A stretch of 64,000 bases of DNA from Rhodospirillaceae bacterium (GTDB lineage Bacteria > Pseudomonadota > Alphaproteobacteria > DSM-16000 > Inquilinaceae). Below the pieces are notes generated by a model. That model searched no databases. It saw nothing but the letters and a program-made list of their open reading frames with translations, and was not told the origin of the DNA. The DNA is taken from the NCBI GenBank assembly GCA_020638575.1, contig JACKIH010000003.1, positions 2,709,501 through 2,773,500 on the forward strand. Direction: 5' to 3'. Both the position numbers and the translations under genes were made by a program. This document shows positions 17,701 through 27,059 of the stretch, in pieces (the first letter of the stretch is position 1; every line of letters begins with the position of its first letter).

Positions 17701-18083
17701 GCCACCATATCGGTGCTGCGCCCCACCTCGACGCCGTGGGCGACCACCTGCACCGGGTTCGGCCAGCCCGACAGCCGCACCTCCACCGCCTCGGCGTTCA
17801 GCGTGTAGGGGGGCGGCAGCAGCGACTGGATGTCCGGCAGCAGCACGTCCACCGGCACCGGATGGGTGGCGACCCAGGCGGCGACCAGGGTGGTGGCGAG
17901 GGTCAGCCCGGTGAACGCCTGGGCGATCAGCCACACCGCCAGCGCACCGACACCGGCCGCCAGCCGCTGTGGCCATGGGCGCCGCGCAGGCGGCGGCGGT
18001 ACGCCCGCGTCGGACCGTTGACCCGGCTCCTCGGCGCGCCGACCATGCGGATCGTCACCGTCGATGCGCGCCCCGGAACCCAT
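14796..18083 (-). CDS. AsmA/YhdP-like envelope protein (DUF3971 / AsmA_2 C-terminus)
   Basis: This 1095-residue protein has one N-terminal membrane segment (about 33-60) followed by a very long, beta-rich periplasmic region with repeated 'LDG.. L.ADL..' strands. The end carries the YhdP/AsmA_2 pattern (ITGTIVPFAGVNQVLGNIPVLG, then the ALTFAVRGPIDDPAVSVNPLS region). This family forms groove-shaped bridges for lipid transport between inner and outer membranes. The ATG at 18083 is inferred; it shares the palindrome CATATG with the divergent glnE start, so no intergenic space is left. Confidence 0.85.
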   Translation of the reverse strand: MGSGARIDGDDPHGRRAEEPGQRSDAGVPPPPARRPWPQRLAAGVGALAVWLIAQAFTGLTLATTLVAAWVATHPVPVDVLLPDIQSLLPPPYTLNAEAVEVRLSGWPNPVQVVAHGVEVGRSTDMVAIARVPELRLNLELAGLLAGEVRPTGLALVAPRLLVTREADGRVVAGLRLDDDTDDAAITAPPPQSGAELPDRLTLPALTDPMSMAAATDGPFARLRVVEIRDATVLYFDRGHEIGWRIPDLSAVVRRSSGGITGALAFSLPDAGPDARVAATLMQTLDGAVRLTADASGVVPSSLAPIDPVLASLAALKSPVSVGIDLQLTRDLLPLTADLSASGQSVLLDAPDLYDRPVLMASLDAEVAVDFTSNTLEVTEARMDLGGPRIDAGAVLSWDAETIRMVADATLTDMPMAELPHWWPPALNAPTRDWVAERMRDGMVVAASLGVATEASTQDPLDVTVTSVDASLIYDDLSVDYLPDLPPVTGIAGQATFDGANLTFQIAEAHVLDMPVDGGVVDIFGFDTPPEHITIDLAFAGPVSTALSVIDREPLGYARALGLTPQSVAGTADGELSFDFPLRDRLAMDEVNVIVAAAIANGSVQNIFEGLAADNLDGALRVDRDGLTYDGLATLAGNRLQARWTEAFADYAPVRRTVNLAGSVRTASIAHLLPAVAERVDGPVAVSLAVADTGRGPLTIDLTADLAAAQVVLPVADIDKPAGQPGDASGRISRLADGSWRLEPFALSLPGVAADGALVLDGAGDFLRADLTHLTYAGQTAMVQIARQTTGYTVGLVADRIDLSDRLEDLTADSAADAGGQAAAASPGPPIWLTARIGALDLGGTRPLENVQATISLVGPDEVRALDLDATTGTAPLVVRYGPMGDGRDQLSVQADDAAAAFAALDMLHAVSGGRLLLTAVNAGGTWNGRARVEQLWLTQAPVLARLLANGPLLDLSSQLQAEGLLFDVLETPFTMANGQIYLGDLRASGGALGVTAEGTIDRASESVDITGTIVPFAGVNQVLGNIPVLGTILTGGDDQGVLALTFAVRGPIDDPAVSVNPLSALAPGIVRRILFEGGSEDDSPAVSEMDRRQR

Positions 18084-21062
18084 ATGATCGATACCGCTCA
18101 CTGGCCGGCCCCGGCCGATGCGGACAGTGCGGCCCTTGGCTGGAGCCATTGGGAAGACCGCGCGGCGGTCCAGCCGGACGCCGAACTGGCGGCCTTCGCA
18201 CGTGCCGTGGCGACGCCGGGCGAGCCCGGCCATGGGATGCTGGCGGCGGCGTTCGGCGGCAGCCCCCACCTGACGCGCCTGGTGCTCGACCATCCGGACA
18301 TCGTGCGCGGCTTTCTGGGCGCCGGGCCGGACGCGCAGTTCCGGGCGGAAATCGACGCCACCGTCGCCGCCCTCTCAGGTCCCGTCGACCGGGAGGCGGT
18401 GATGCGCGGGCTGAGGCGCATGAAGCGACGCACGGCCCTGGTGACGGCGCTGGCGGATATCGGCGGGCTGTGGACCCTTTCGGCCTGCTGCCGGGCGCTG
18501 ACGGAGATCGCGGAAACGGCACTGCGGCTGGCCTGCCGGCATCTCCTGCGGGTCGCGGCGGGTCGCGGCTGGTTGACGTTGGACAACCCGGAGGAGCCGG
18601 AGCACGGGTCTGGGCTGATTGTCCTGGCCATGGGCAAGCTGGGGGCTGGCGAACTCAACTACTCCAGCGACATCGACATTGTCGTGCTGTTCGACAAGGC
18701 GCGCGTCGCCGCAGCCGACTGCGACCAGATACCCCGGACCTTCCTGCGATTGACCCGAGATCTGGTGACCATCATGGAGGAACGCACAGCATTTGGCTAT
18801 GTGTTCCGCACAGACCTGCGCCTCCGTCCCGATCCGGCGGCGACTCCCCTGGCGGTCAGCGTCGCCGCGGCGGAAACCTACTACGGCAGCATGGCCCAGA
18901 CCTGGGAACGCGCCGCCATGATCAAGGCGCGGCCGGTGGCCGGCGACCCGGAAGCGGGTGCGGCCTTCGCCGCCTTCCTGCGCCGCTTCGTGTGGCGCCG
19001 CGACCTCGACTTTGCGGCCTTGGACGACATCCACGCCATCAAGCGCCAGATCCAGCGCCACCGCGGCCACCGGGTCGTGGCGGTGGACGGACACGACATC
19101 AAGGTGGGGCGCGGCGGCATCCGCGAGATCGAGTTCTTCGCCCAGACCCAGCAGCTCATCTTCGGCGGCCGCATGCCCCAGCTCCGCACGCCGCGCACGG
19201 TGGACGCGCTGGCGGCCATGGCGGAGGCGGGCAAGCTGCCCGCCGATGTGTGCCGCCGGCTGACCGATGCCTACTGGGAGCTGCGGCGCATCGAGCACCG
19301 CCTCCAGATGGTCGACGACCACCAGGTGACCGCCCTGCCGGCATCGGCGCAGGAGATCGGGCGGCTGGCCCGCTTCTTGGGTTTTGCCGATGCCGACGCG
19401 TTCCGCCGCCATGTGCGGGCCGTGCTGGGCACGGTGGAGGAGATCTACTCCGGCCTGTTCGAGGATCGGTTGGGCGGCGGCGAGCCCGACGCGCTGGGCG
19501 GGCTGATGGGGCCGCCCGACAGCGGCGACGATACCGCCACCGCCGCCACCCTGGCCGATCTCGGCTTCCAGAACCCCGAGGGGGCCATGAGCCTGGCGCG
19601 CGTTTGGCTGAGCGGCCGCTACCGCGCCACCCGCAGCCCGCGCGCCCGCAGCCTGCTGCAGGATCTGCTGCCGACGCTGGCCACCGCCTTCGGCCGCACC
19701 GCCTCGCCGGACATGGCATGGCGCCGCATGGACGAGTTCTTGAGCCGGCTGCCGGCGGGCGTGCAGCTCTTCTCCATGTTCGCCGCCAACCCGCGGCTGC
19801 TCGACCTGGTGGCCACCATCCTCGGCACATCCGAACGGCTGGCCAACCACCTGGCGCTCAGCCCGGCCCAGCTCGACGCCGTGCTCGACCCGGACTTCTT
19901 CGAGGCACTGCCGGACCTCGACGCCCTGGCCGCCGACCTCACCGAACGCCTCGATCCCAACGCCGACTACGAGGACATGCTGGACGGCCTGCGCCGCTGG
20001 ACCAACGACCAGCGCTTCCGCGCCGGCATCCAGATGCTGCTCGGCCTGTCGGATCCTGCCGACGACGGCGCCCGCTTCCTCAGCGACGTCGCCCAGGTGG
20101 CGCTGGACGCGCTCGCCGACCGCGTGCAGGCGGCCTTCGAGGAACGCCACGGCGGCTTCGGCGGCCGCCGGCTCGCCATCGTCGCCATGGGCAAGCTGGG
20201 CAGCCGCGAGATGTCGGTGCGGTCGGACCTCGACCTCATCATGATCTACGACCCGCCCGCCGAGCCGCTGGCCGAAAGCGACGGCGCCAAGCCGCTCGCC
20301 GCCCCGCTCTACTACCAGCGGCTGATCCAGCGCCTGATCTCCGCCATCACCGCGCAGACCGCCCACGGCACGCTGTTCGAGGTGGACATGCGGCTGCGCC
20401 CGTCGGGCAAGGCGGGGCCGCTCGCCACCAGCCTGCCGGCTTTCGCCAAGTACCAGGCCGAGGACGCCTGGACGTGGGAGCACCAGGCGCTCACCCGCGC
20501 CCGCGTGATCCACGGTTCGGCGGACCTGGCGGGCCGCATCGGCCAGGTGATCGCCGACGCCATCGCCAAACCGCGCGATCCCGAACGGCTGCGCGCCGAC
20601 GTGGCCGACATGCGCGGCCGCATCGACCGTGCCCAGGGGTCCGACGACCCGTGGAACGTGAAGTTCATTCGCGGCGGCATGGTGGAGATCGAGTTCATCG
20701 CCCAGTACCTGCAGCTCCGCTCCGCCGCCACCGAGCGGCCGGTGCGGGAGGGCAACACCGCGGCGGCCCTGGAAGCGCTGGCGGAAGCCGGCCACCTGGT
20801 GCCCGAGGTTGCCGAGGACCTGCGCCAATGCCTCACCATCTGGCAGCGGGTGCAGGCGTTCATCCGGCTGACCCATGACGGCGCGTTCGATCCCGCAGCG
20901 GCCACCAAGCCTTTGCTCGACGGGCTGTCGCGCTGCGTCTTCCCGGAGGTCGACCCGCCGCTCGACCGCGCGGCCCTGGAGGAGCGGCTGGCGGCACTGG
21001 CCGCCCGCGCCCACCGGCATTTCCGGGAGATCGTCGGGCTGCCGTCGCCGGAAACGGGTTAG
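18084..21062 (+). CDS. glnE: bifunctional glutamine synthetase adenylyltransferase/adenylyl-removing enzyme
   Basis: GlnE of about 992 residues controls glutamine synthetase by adding and removing AMP. Two nucleotidyltransferase domains are visible. The N-terminal removase domain has MGKLGAGELNYSSDIDIVVLFD near residue 185-205. The C-terminal transferase domain has MGKLGSREMSVRSDLDLIMIYD near 700-722. Each is followed by a helical GlnD-like regulatory region. I chose the ATG at 18084 (ggaa about 5 bases upstream); an in-frame ATG at 18045 would add 13 residues and overlap the divergent AsmA-like gene. A 13-base-arm stem-loop starts at the stop codon. Confidence 0.95.
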   Translation: MIDTAHWPAPADADSAALGWSHWEDRAAVQPDAELAAFARAVATPGEPGHGMLAAAFGGSPHLTRLVLDHPDIVRGFLGAGPDAQFRAEIDATVAALSGPVDREAVMRGLRRMKRRTALVTALADIGGLWTLSACCRALTEIAETALRLACRHLLRVAAGRGWLTLDNPEEPEHGSGLIVLAMGKLGAGELNYSSDIDIVVLFDKARVAAADCDQIPRTFLRLTRDLVTIMEERTAFGYVFRTDLRLRPDPAATPLAVSVAAAETYYGSMAQTWERAAMIKARPVAGDPEAGAAFAAFLRRFVWRRDLDFAALDDIHAIKRQIQRHRGHRVVAVDGHDIKVGRGGIREIEFFAQTQQLIFGGRMPQLRTPRTVDALAAMAEAGKLPADVCRRLTDAYWELRRIEHRLQMVDDHQVTALPASAQEIGRLARFLGFADADAFRRHVRAVLGTVEEIYSGLFEDRLGGGEPDALGGLMGPPDSGDDTATAATLADLGFQNPEGAMSLARVWLSGRYRATRSPRARSLLQDLLPTLATAFGRTASPDMAWRRMDEFLSRLPAGVQLFSMFAANPRLLDLVATILGTSERLANHLALSPAQLDAVLDPDFFEALPDLDALAADLTERLDPNADYEDMLDGLRRWTNDQRFRAGIQMLLGLSDPADDGARFLSDVAQVALDALADRVQAAFEERHGGFGGRRLAIVAMGKLGSREMSVRSDLDLIMIYDPPAEPLAESDGAKPLAAPLYYQRLIQRLISAITAQTAHGTLFEVDMRLRPSGKAGPLATSLPAFAKYQAEDAWTWEHQALTRARVIHGSADLAGRIGQVIADAIAKPRDPERLRADVADMRGRIDRAQGSDDPWNVKFIRGGMVEIEFIAQYLQLRSAATERPVREGNTAAALEALAEAGHLVPEVAEDLRQCLTIWQRVQAFIRLTHDGAFDPAAATKPLLDGLSRCVFPEVDPPLDRAALEERLAALAARAHRHFREIVGLPSPETG

Positions 21063-21101
21063 GGCCTGTTGAGAGCCAGCACATCGACCTCAACAGGCCC
21101 T
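21061..21101 (+). terminator. terminator stem-loop after glnE
   Basis: The perfect 13-base arms AGGGCCTGTTGAG (21061-21073) and CTCAACAGGCCCT (21089-21101) surround a 15-base loop. The left arm begins inside the glnE stop codon. No T run follows, so termination may need Rho or may be only partial before bcp. Confidence 0.65.
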
Positions 21102-21180
21102 GGGCTCACGAGCGCCGTCGCCCTATGTTTGCCGCCAATCCTGTCTATCGCAGACACCCTTGCGTCAGGAGCCGTCGCCC

Positions 21181-21645
21181 ATGCCCGTCGAACCCGGCCA
21201 ACCGGCCCCCGATTTCACCCTGCCCACCACCGGCGGCGGCAGCGTCAGCCTGGCCCGGCTCAGGGGCCGCAAGGTGGTGCTCTACTTCTATCCCAAGGCC
21301 GACACCTCGGGCTGCACCAAGGAAGCCGTGGGCTTTACCGAGGCGGCCGACGCCTTTGCCGAAGCCAACGCGATCGTGATCGGCGTCTCCAAGGACCCGG
21401 TGGCGAAGCTGGAGGCGTTCCGCGACAAGTACGGCCTTGAGGTCACGCTGGCGTCCGACACGGCGGGCAGCGTGGTGGAGGCCTACGGGAGCTGGGTGGA
21501 GAAATCCATGTACGGCCGGACCTATATGGGGATCGACCGGTCCACCTTCCTGATCGGCGAGGACGGCACGCTGCTGGCGGCATGGCGCAAAGTGAAGGTG
21601 CCCGGCCACGTGGCGGCGGTGCTGAACGCCGCCAAGGCCGGCTAA
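21181..21645 (+). CDS. bcp: thioredoxin-dependent peroxiredoxin, Bcp/PrxQ type, 1-Cys form
   Basis: This 154-residue peroxiredoxin reduces hydrogen peroxide and organic peroxides. The peroxidatic Cys45 is in KADTSGCTKEA. The second cysteine that 2-Cys Bcp proteins have five residues later is absent (GFTEAADAF), so recycling must use an external thiol. The ATG at 21181 follows AGGAG by 9 bases; an upstream in-frame ATG at 21160 lacks such a site. The gene lies between glnE and a small exported protein gene. Confidence 0.93.
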   Translation: MPVEPGQPAPDFTLPTTGGGSVSLARLRGRKVVLYFYPKADTSGCTKEAVGFTEAADAFAEANAIVIGVSKDPVAKLEAFRDKYGLEVTLASDTAGSVVEAYGSWVEKSMYGRTYMGIDRSTFLIGEDGTLLAAWRKVKVPGHVAAVLNAAKAG

Positions 21646-21648
21646 GCC

Positions 21649-22536
21649 ATGGCAAACGGGCTGGCGCGGCGGGCGGCGGCGGCTTTGCTGCTGGCGGCGT
21701 TTTGCCTGGGCACGGCGCCGGCTGCCGCCCAGACCGCCACCGTCGACCGCTTCCAGGAGATCCTGGCGAGCCGCGGCGGGGCGGCGATCCTCAGCTACCA
21801 GACCATCGCCGCCCTCGGCGACGGCGGGGTGCTGCTGGAGGGTGTCGCCTTCACGCCGCAGCCCGGTGCCGCCCCGGTGACGGTGGAGCGCGTGCTCTTC
21901 CACAGCATCGATCTGGACGCCTGGGAGGCCGGCCGCCCGCCCGCCCATCTGTCGGTCGACCTGGTGGGGCTGGCGCCGGCCGCCGGCCCGCTGGCGCCCG
22001 GCGGCAACCCGCTGGCGCTGATCGGTTTCGATGCCGAAAGCCTGGATGTGCGGCTGGACTACCGGCGCACCGGGCCGCTGACCATCCTCGACCCCCTGCG
22101 CATCACCGCCGCCGGAGCCGGCGTCATCGAGCTGCGCGGCCGCCTGATGAACCTGCCGGACGACCCGCTGTTCACGCCGCCCATGGCCTTCCTGGGGACA
22201 CAGGTGGACGAGGTGACCATCGTCTACAGCGACGACGGCATGATCGCCCGCCAGCTGGCCGCCTCGGCGGCGGCGGACGGGCGCACGGTCGACCAGCAGG
22301 CCGCCGCCGTCACCCAGGGGCTGCAGGCGGTCCTGATGCCGGCGGGCACCGCCGCCCCCCACGGTGCCGCCGCCTTCGCAGCGCTGTCCGCCCTGCTGGC
22401 GGACTATCAGGCGCCGGCACCGCTCACCCTCACCCTGGCGCCGGCCCAGCCGGTGCCGCTGCTCAACCTGATGGGCATCGGCAATTTCGAGGCGGTGGCC
22501 GAGCTGTTCAACCTGTCGGTCGCCTATGGTGGGTGA
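21649..22536 (+). CDS. exported protein of unknown function
   Basis: This 295-residue protein has a clear signal peptide (about 1-28, ending PAAAQ). The mature part alternates beta strands (VLLEGVAFTPQ, LDVRLDYRRTG, GVIELRGRLMN) with a C-terminal helical portion. It resembles the general look of periplasmic lipid- or pilus-associated DUF proteins, but I cannot name a family. It starts 3 bases after bcp and ends 7 bases before the glycosyltransferase start, so the three genes are probably one transcript. Confidence 0.7.
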   Translation: MANGLARRAAAALLLAAFCLGTAPAAAQTATVDRFQEILASRGGAAILSYQTIAALGDGGVLLEGVAFTPQPGAAPVTVERVLFHSIDLDAWEAGRPPAHLSVDLVGLAPAAGPLAPGGNPLALIGFDAESLDVRLDYRRTGPLTILDPLRITAAGAGVIELRGRLMNLPDDPLFTPPMAFLGTQVDEVTIVYSDDGMIARQLAASAAADGRTVDQQAAAVTQGLQAVLMPAGTAAPHGAAAFAALSALLADYQAPAPLTLTLAPAQPVPLLNLMGIGNFEAVAELFNLSVAYGG

Positions 22537-22543
22537 GGGGGCG

Positions 22544-23455
22544 ATGCCGCTGGTCTCCGTCATCGTGCCGGCCTACCGGGCCGAAGCCACCATCGCGCGC
22601 GCGGTGGCCAGTGTGCTCGCCCAGAACCTCGCCGACCTGGAGGTGGTGATCGCGTCCGACGACGGTGTGGACTACCTGGCGGTGCTGGCCGCGGCCGGCC
22701 TGCGCGATGCCCGGCTGCGCCAGGTGACGACCGGCGGCGTCGGTACGGGCGAAGGCCGGGCACGCAATGCCGCGGTGGCGGTGGCGCGCGGGGCGCTGAT
22801 CGCCAATCTGGACGCCGACGACGCGTTCGCACCCGAACGGTTGGCGGTGCTGGCGCCCCTGGCGCTGGCCCATGGGGCCGCGACCGACGCCACCCAGGTG
22901 CTGGACGAGACCGGGCGCCCGGTGCGCACGCCGTTCCCGGAGCTGGATCCGGCCGGCCCGCCCTTCGAGATGACGCCCGAACGCGTGCTCGGCCCCCGCG
23001 TGCCCTTCTTCCCGGTGTTGCGCCGCGAGCTGGCGGGGGCGGGCTGGACCGCCGTGCCCTTCGCCGCCGACGTGCTGTTCAACCTGGAACTCGGCTGCCG
23101 GGCGCAGCCCTACATGGCGAGCCCGCGGCCGCTCTACCGCTACATCAAGACCGCGGGCTCCATCACCCAATCGGCCGACACCGCCCGGGTGGCGGAGGTG
23201 GGCTATGCCGCCATCCTGGAGCTGCTGGAGGGCGGCGCGCTCGACCTCACGCCCGCGGTGCGCAGCGCGGCGATCGAGGAGTTTGCCGCCAACCGGGCGC
23301 TCAATCGGTTGTTCGCCGTGTGGCACAAGGACGGCCGGGTGGACAGCCTGGACGGCTTCCTGGCGCTCACCGAAAACGGCCGGGCGCACTGGGTGCCGGC
23401 GGCACTGGCGGACCTAGGGGCAGTGCCCGCCGCTGCCCGCACGGGAGGAGACTGA
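22544..23455 (+). CDS. family 2 glycosyltransferase
   Basis: This GT-A fold glycosyltransferase has about 303 residues. It opens with PLVSVIVPAYRAEATIARAV, and the donor and metal-binding aspartates lie in ANLDADDAF. No membrane segments are seen, so it is a soluble inner-leaflet enzyme acting in surface polysaccharide or glycolipid assembly. I chose the ATG at 22544, just behind gaggggg; the ATG at 22526 would overlap the preceding gene by 11 bases. The acceptor is unknown. Confidence 0.85.
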   Translation: MPLVSVIVPAYRAEATIARAVASVLAQNLADLEVVIASDDGVDYLAVLAAAGLRDARLRQVTTGGVGTGEGRARNAAVAVARGALIANLDADDAFAPERLAVLAPLALAHGAATDATQVLDETGRPVRTPFPELDPAGPPFEMTPERVLGPRVPFFPVLRRELAGAGWTAVPFAADVLFNLELGCRAQPYMASPRPLYRYIKTAGSITQSADTARVAEVGYAAILELLEGGALDLTPAVRSAAIEEFAANRALNRLFAVWHKDGRVDSLDGFLALTENGRAHWVPAALADLGAVPAAARTGGD

Positions 23456-23457
23456 GC

Positions 23458-24246
23458 GTGGCCACAGCGGCTTCGGGGCCTGGCACCGTGCTGGTGACCG
23501 GCGGCGGCAAACGGGTGGGCCGCACCTTGGCACTCGGCCTCGCCGACGACGGCTGGGACGTGGCGGTGCACTACAACAGCTCCGCCGGCCCGGCCGAAGA
23601 GGTGGCCGAACGGATCCGCGCCAAGGGACGCCGCGCCGCCACCATCGGCGGCGACCTGGGCGATGCGCAGGCGGTGGCTGAGATCATCCCAAAGGCCAAC
23701 GCCGCGCTGGGGCCGTTGACGGCGCTGGTCAACAACGCCTCGGTGTTCGAGCGCGACACCGCCGCCAGCATGACGCGCGAGACCTGGGCCTTCCATCTGG
23801 ACATCAACCTGGCCGCCCCGGTGTTCCTCGCCCAGGCGTTCTACGCCCAGGTGCCGGAAGGCGGGCGTGCCGCCATCGTCAACATGCTCGACCACCAGGT
23901 GCTGCGGCCGACCCCCGGCTATTTCAGCTACACCATCAGCAAGCTGGCACTTTGGGAGGCGACGCGCATGCTCGCCATGGCGCTGCGCCCGCGGGTGCGG
24001 GTGAACGGCATCGGCCCCGGCCTGACCCTGCCCAGCGGCGGCCAGACCCAGGAGGAGTTCGAGGCCGAGCACGTGCGCACGCCGCTGAAGATCGGCCCGA
24101 CTCCGGACGACCTGCTGCAGGCGGTGTGCTACTTCCTCGCCGCCCCAACGGTAACCGGCCAGATGCTGGCGGTGAACGGCGGTGGCCACCTGATGGCCTA
24201 CCGCGAGGCCGAGGGGCCCGAGTCCACCGGCGGCACGCTGGAATAG
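23458..24246 (+). CDS. short-chain dehydrogenase, pteridine-reductase (FolM)-like
   Basis: This 262-residue SDR starts at GTG 23458 behind a perfect ggaggag. The cofactor motif is TGGGKRVG, with R at the position that favours NADPH, as in FolM and pteridine reductases. NNAS and the catalytic YTISK (Tyr-x-x-x-Lys) follow. It ends 2 bases before folB. In many alphaproteobacteria an SDR of this kind next to folB is thought to reduce dihydrobiopterin, dihydromonapterin or dihydrofolate; the substrate here is inferred from context. Confidence 0.8.
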   Translation: MATAASGPGTVLVTGGGKRVGRTLALGLADDGWDVAVHYNSSAGPAEEVAERIRAKGRRAATIGGDLGDAQAVAEIIPKANAALGPLTALVNNASVFERDTAASMTRETWAFHLDINLAAPVFLAQAFYAQVPEGGRAAIVNMLDHQVLRPTPGYFSYTISKLALWEATRMLAMALRPRVRVNGIGPGLTLPSGGQTQEEFEAEHVRTPLKIGPTPDDLLQAVCYFLAAPTVTGQMLAVNGGGHLMAYREAEGPESTGGTLE

Positions 24247-24248
24247 CC

Positions 24249-24653
24249 ATGGCCGGTACGCCGATCCCCGGCCTGCGGGCCGACCAGCTCCATGTGTTCG
24301 TCGACGGGCTGGTGCTGCCGGTCTCCGTCGGCATCCTGCCGCACGAGCACCTGGCCCCCCAGCCGGTGCGCTTCGACATCGACCTGGTGGTTGCCGTGAC
24401 GCCGCCGCTCACCAGCGAAAACATCGCCGACACCGTGTCCTATGCCGACGTGGTGGCGGAGGTGAAGGCGATCTGTGCGGCGGGCCACATCGCGCTTCTG
24501 GAAACCCTGGCGGAACGGGTGGCCGAAGCCGTGCTGGCCGATCGCCGGGTGGAGTGGGTGCGCGTCGGCGTCGCCAAGCCGCAGATCATCGCCGAGGCCG
24601 CCGGCGTCGGCATCGCCATCGCGCGCAGCCGGGCAGACCGCAAACTCGGTTGA
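24249..24653 (+). CDS. folB: dihydroneopterin aldolase
   Basis: This 134-residue protein of the FolB fold is typical in length. It starts with a DQLHVFVDGLVLPVSVGILPHE segment corresponding to the family's L.G......G....E strand, continues with VSYADVVAEVK and LLETLAERVAEAVL, and ends with the VGVAKPQ strand (family V.V.KP). It cleaves dihydroneopterin to hydroxymethyl-dihydropterin in folate synthesis. It is directly coupled to the FolM-like SDR. Confidence 0.88.
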   Translation: MAGTPIPGLRADQLHVFVDGLVLPVSVGILPHEHLAPQPVRFDIDLVVAVTPPLTSENIADTVSYADVVAEVKAICAAGHIALLETLAERVAEAVLADRRVEWVRVGVAKPQIIAEAAGVGIAIARSRADRKLG

Positions 24654-24761
24654 CGGCAGCCGCGCGGGCCGCTGCCATGGGCCACCCGTCCGCCCCAGCG
24701 TCTTCACCATCGGTGACGTCCGCCCAAGCTGCCCGAGACCCGCAACCGGCCAGGAGCCGCC

Positions 24762-25775
24762 ATGCGCCCCGACCACACGCTTCCCTGCGGCCGCGTCGAG
24801 CGGCTGACCGTCGATTGCCCGTCGCTGCGCGGCAATCCGCTGGAGGATCCCTGGCAGCGCGCGGTCGACGTGTACGTGCCGGCGGGCCACAGCGGCGCCG
24901 GCCTGCCGCTCCTGGTGCACCTGGCCGCGTACACCTCCAGCGGGCTCGCTGCCACCTCCTGGCGCAGCTTCGAGGAAAACCTGCCGGCCCGGCTCGACCG
25001 GCTGATCGCCGAGGGGGCGTTGCGGCCCTGCGTGGTGGCCTGCCCCGATGCCTTCACCCGGTTGGGCGGCAACCAGTATATCGACAGCCCGGTGATGGGC
25101 CGGTGGGAGACCGCCCTGGCGACGGAAATCCTGCCGGCGGTGGAAGCGGCCCTGGGCTGCGGCGGGCCGGGCCGCCGTGGGCTGTTCGGCAAGTCCTCGG
25201 GCGGCTACGGCGCGCTGGTGAACGCCATGCGCCGGCCCGAGGTGTGGGCGGCTGCCGCCTGCCATGCCGGCGATATGGGGTTCGAGCTGTGCTACCTCCC
25301 GGAGATGCCGGCGACCTTGAGGGTGCTTGCCAAGCACGACTTCTCCGTGGCGTCGTTCATGGCGACCTTCGAGGCGGCACCGCGGCCGCGGCGCAGCGAC
25401 GTCGGCGTTTTGATGGTGCTCGGCATGGCCGTCACCTACGACCCCGACCCCGCCGGGCCCTTCGGTGTACGCCTGCCGGTGGATCCGCAGACCTGTACGC
25501 TCGACGAGGAGCGCTGGGCCAAATGGCGGGCCTGGGACCCGCTGGAAATGGCGCCGCAGCGGCTGGAGGCGCTGGCCTCGCTGAAGGCCCTGTGGATCGA
25601 TTGCGGGCGCGACGACGAGTACAATCTGCTCTATGGCGCGCGCCGGCTGCACGGTCTCCTGGAGGGGGCGGGCATCGCCCATACCTTCGAGGAGTTCGAG
25701 GGCAGCCACGGCGGCATCGACCACCGCCTCGACTTGAGCTTGCCGTGCCTGGCGGATGCTCTGTCGGCGTCCTGA
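24762..25775 (+). CDS. alpha/beta-hydrolase esterase (EstD/S-formylglutathione hydrolase-like)
   Basis: This 337-residue hydrolase has the nucleophile elbow GKSSGGYGA (Ser of G-K-S-S-G) near residue 146, an acidic residue in DCGRDDEYN, and a histidine in SHGGIDHR, giving a complete Ser-Asp-His triad. The layout matches the putative esterase (D-type) family acting on acyl esters. There is no signal peptide, so it is cytoplasmic. AGGAG lies 6-7 bases before the ATG. The substrate is unknown. Confidence 0.85.
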   Translation: MRPDHTLPCGRVERLTVDCPSLRGNPLEDPWQRAVDVYVPAGHSGAGLPLLVHLAAYTSSGLAATSWRSFEENLPARLDRLIAEGALRPCVVACPDAFTRLGGNQYIDSPVMGRWETALATEILPAVEAALGCGGPGRRGLFGKSSGGYGALVNAMRRPEVWAAAACHAGDMGFELCYLPEMPATLRVLAKHDFSVASFMATFEAAPRPRRSDVGVLMVLGMAVTYDPDPAGPFGVRLPVDPQTCTLDEERWAKWRAWDPLEMAPQRLEALASLKALWIDCGRDDEYNLLYGARRLHGLLEGAGIAHTFEEFEGSHGGIDHRLDLSLPCLADALSAS

Positions 25776-25985
25776 GGGCCACCCGAAGGCTGCACAGTGC
25801 CGCTCCGACCGGTGCAAACGCCGCGGCAACCTTGCGTTCCGGCGCAGCGATGCTACATGCAGACAACGTCGGCACCCGGACTCGCGGCCGGCACAGGCAC
25901 TTGGCCTGTGCGTAGCCAGTGTTGCGGTTCGCACGGTGCGGACGAACCGGGCCCTGGTGGTCCCCTCCAGCGATCGTGGATCGAC

Positions 25986-27058
<1,073 letters not shown>

Positions 27059-27059
<1 letters not shown>

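Noticed and set aside
14787..18044. Very long open plus-strand frame upstream of and continuous with glnE
   Set aside because: It is antisense to the AsmA-like gene, has Arg/Gly/His-rich composition without domain features, and arises from GC-rich codon bias.
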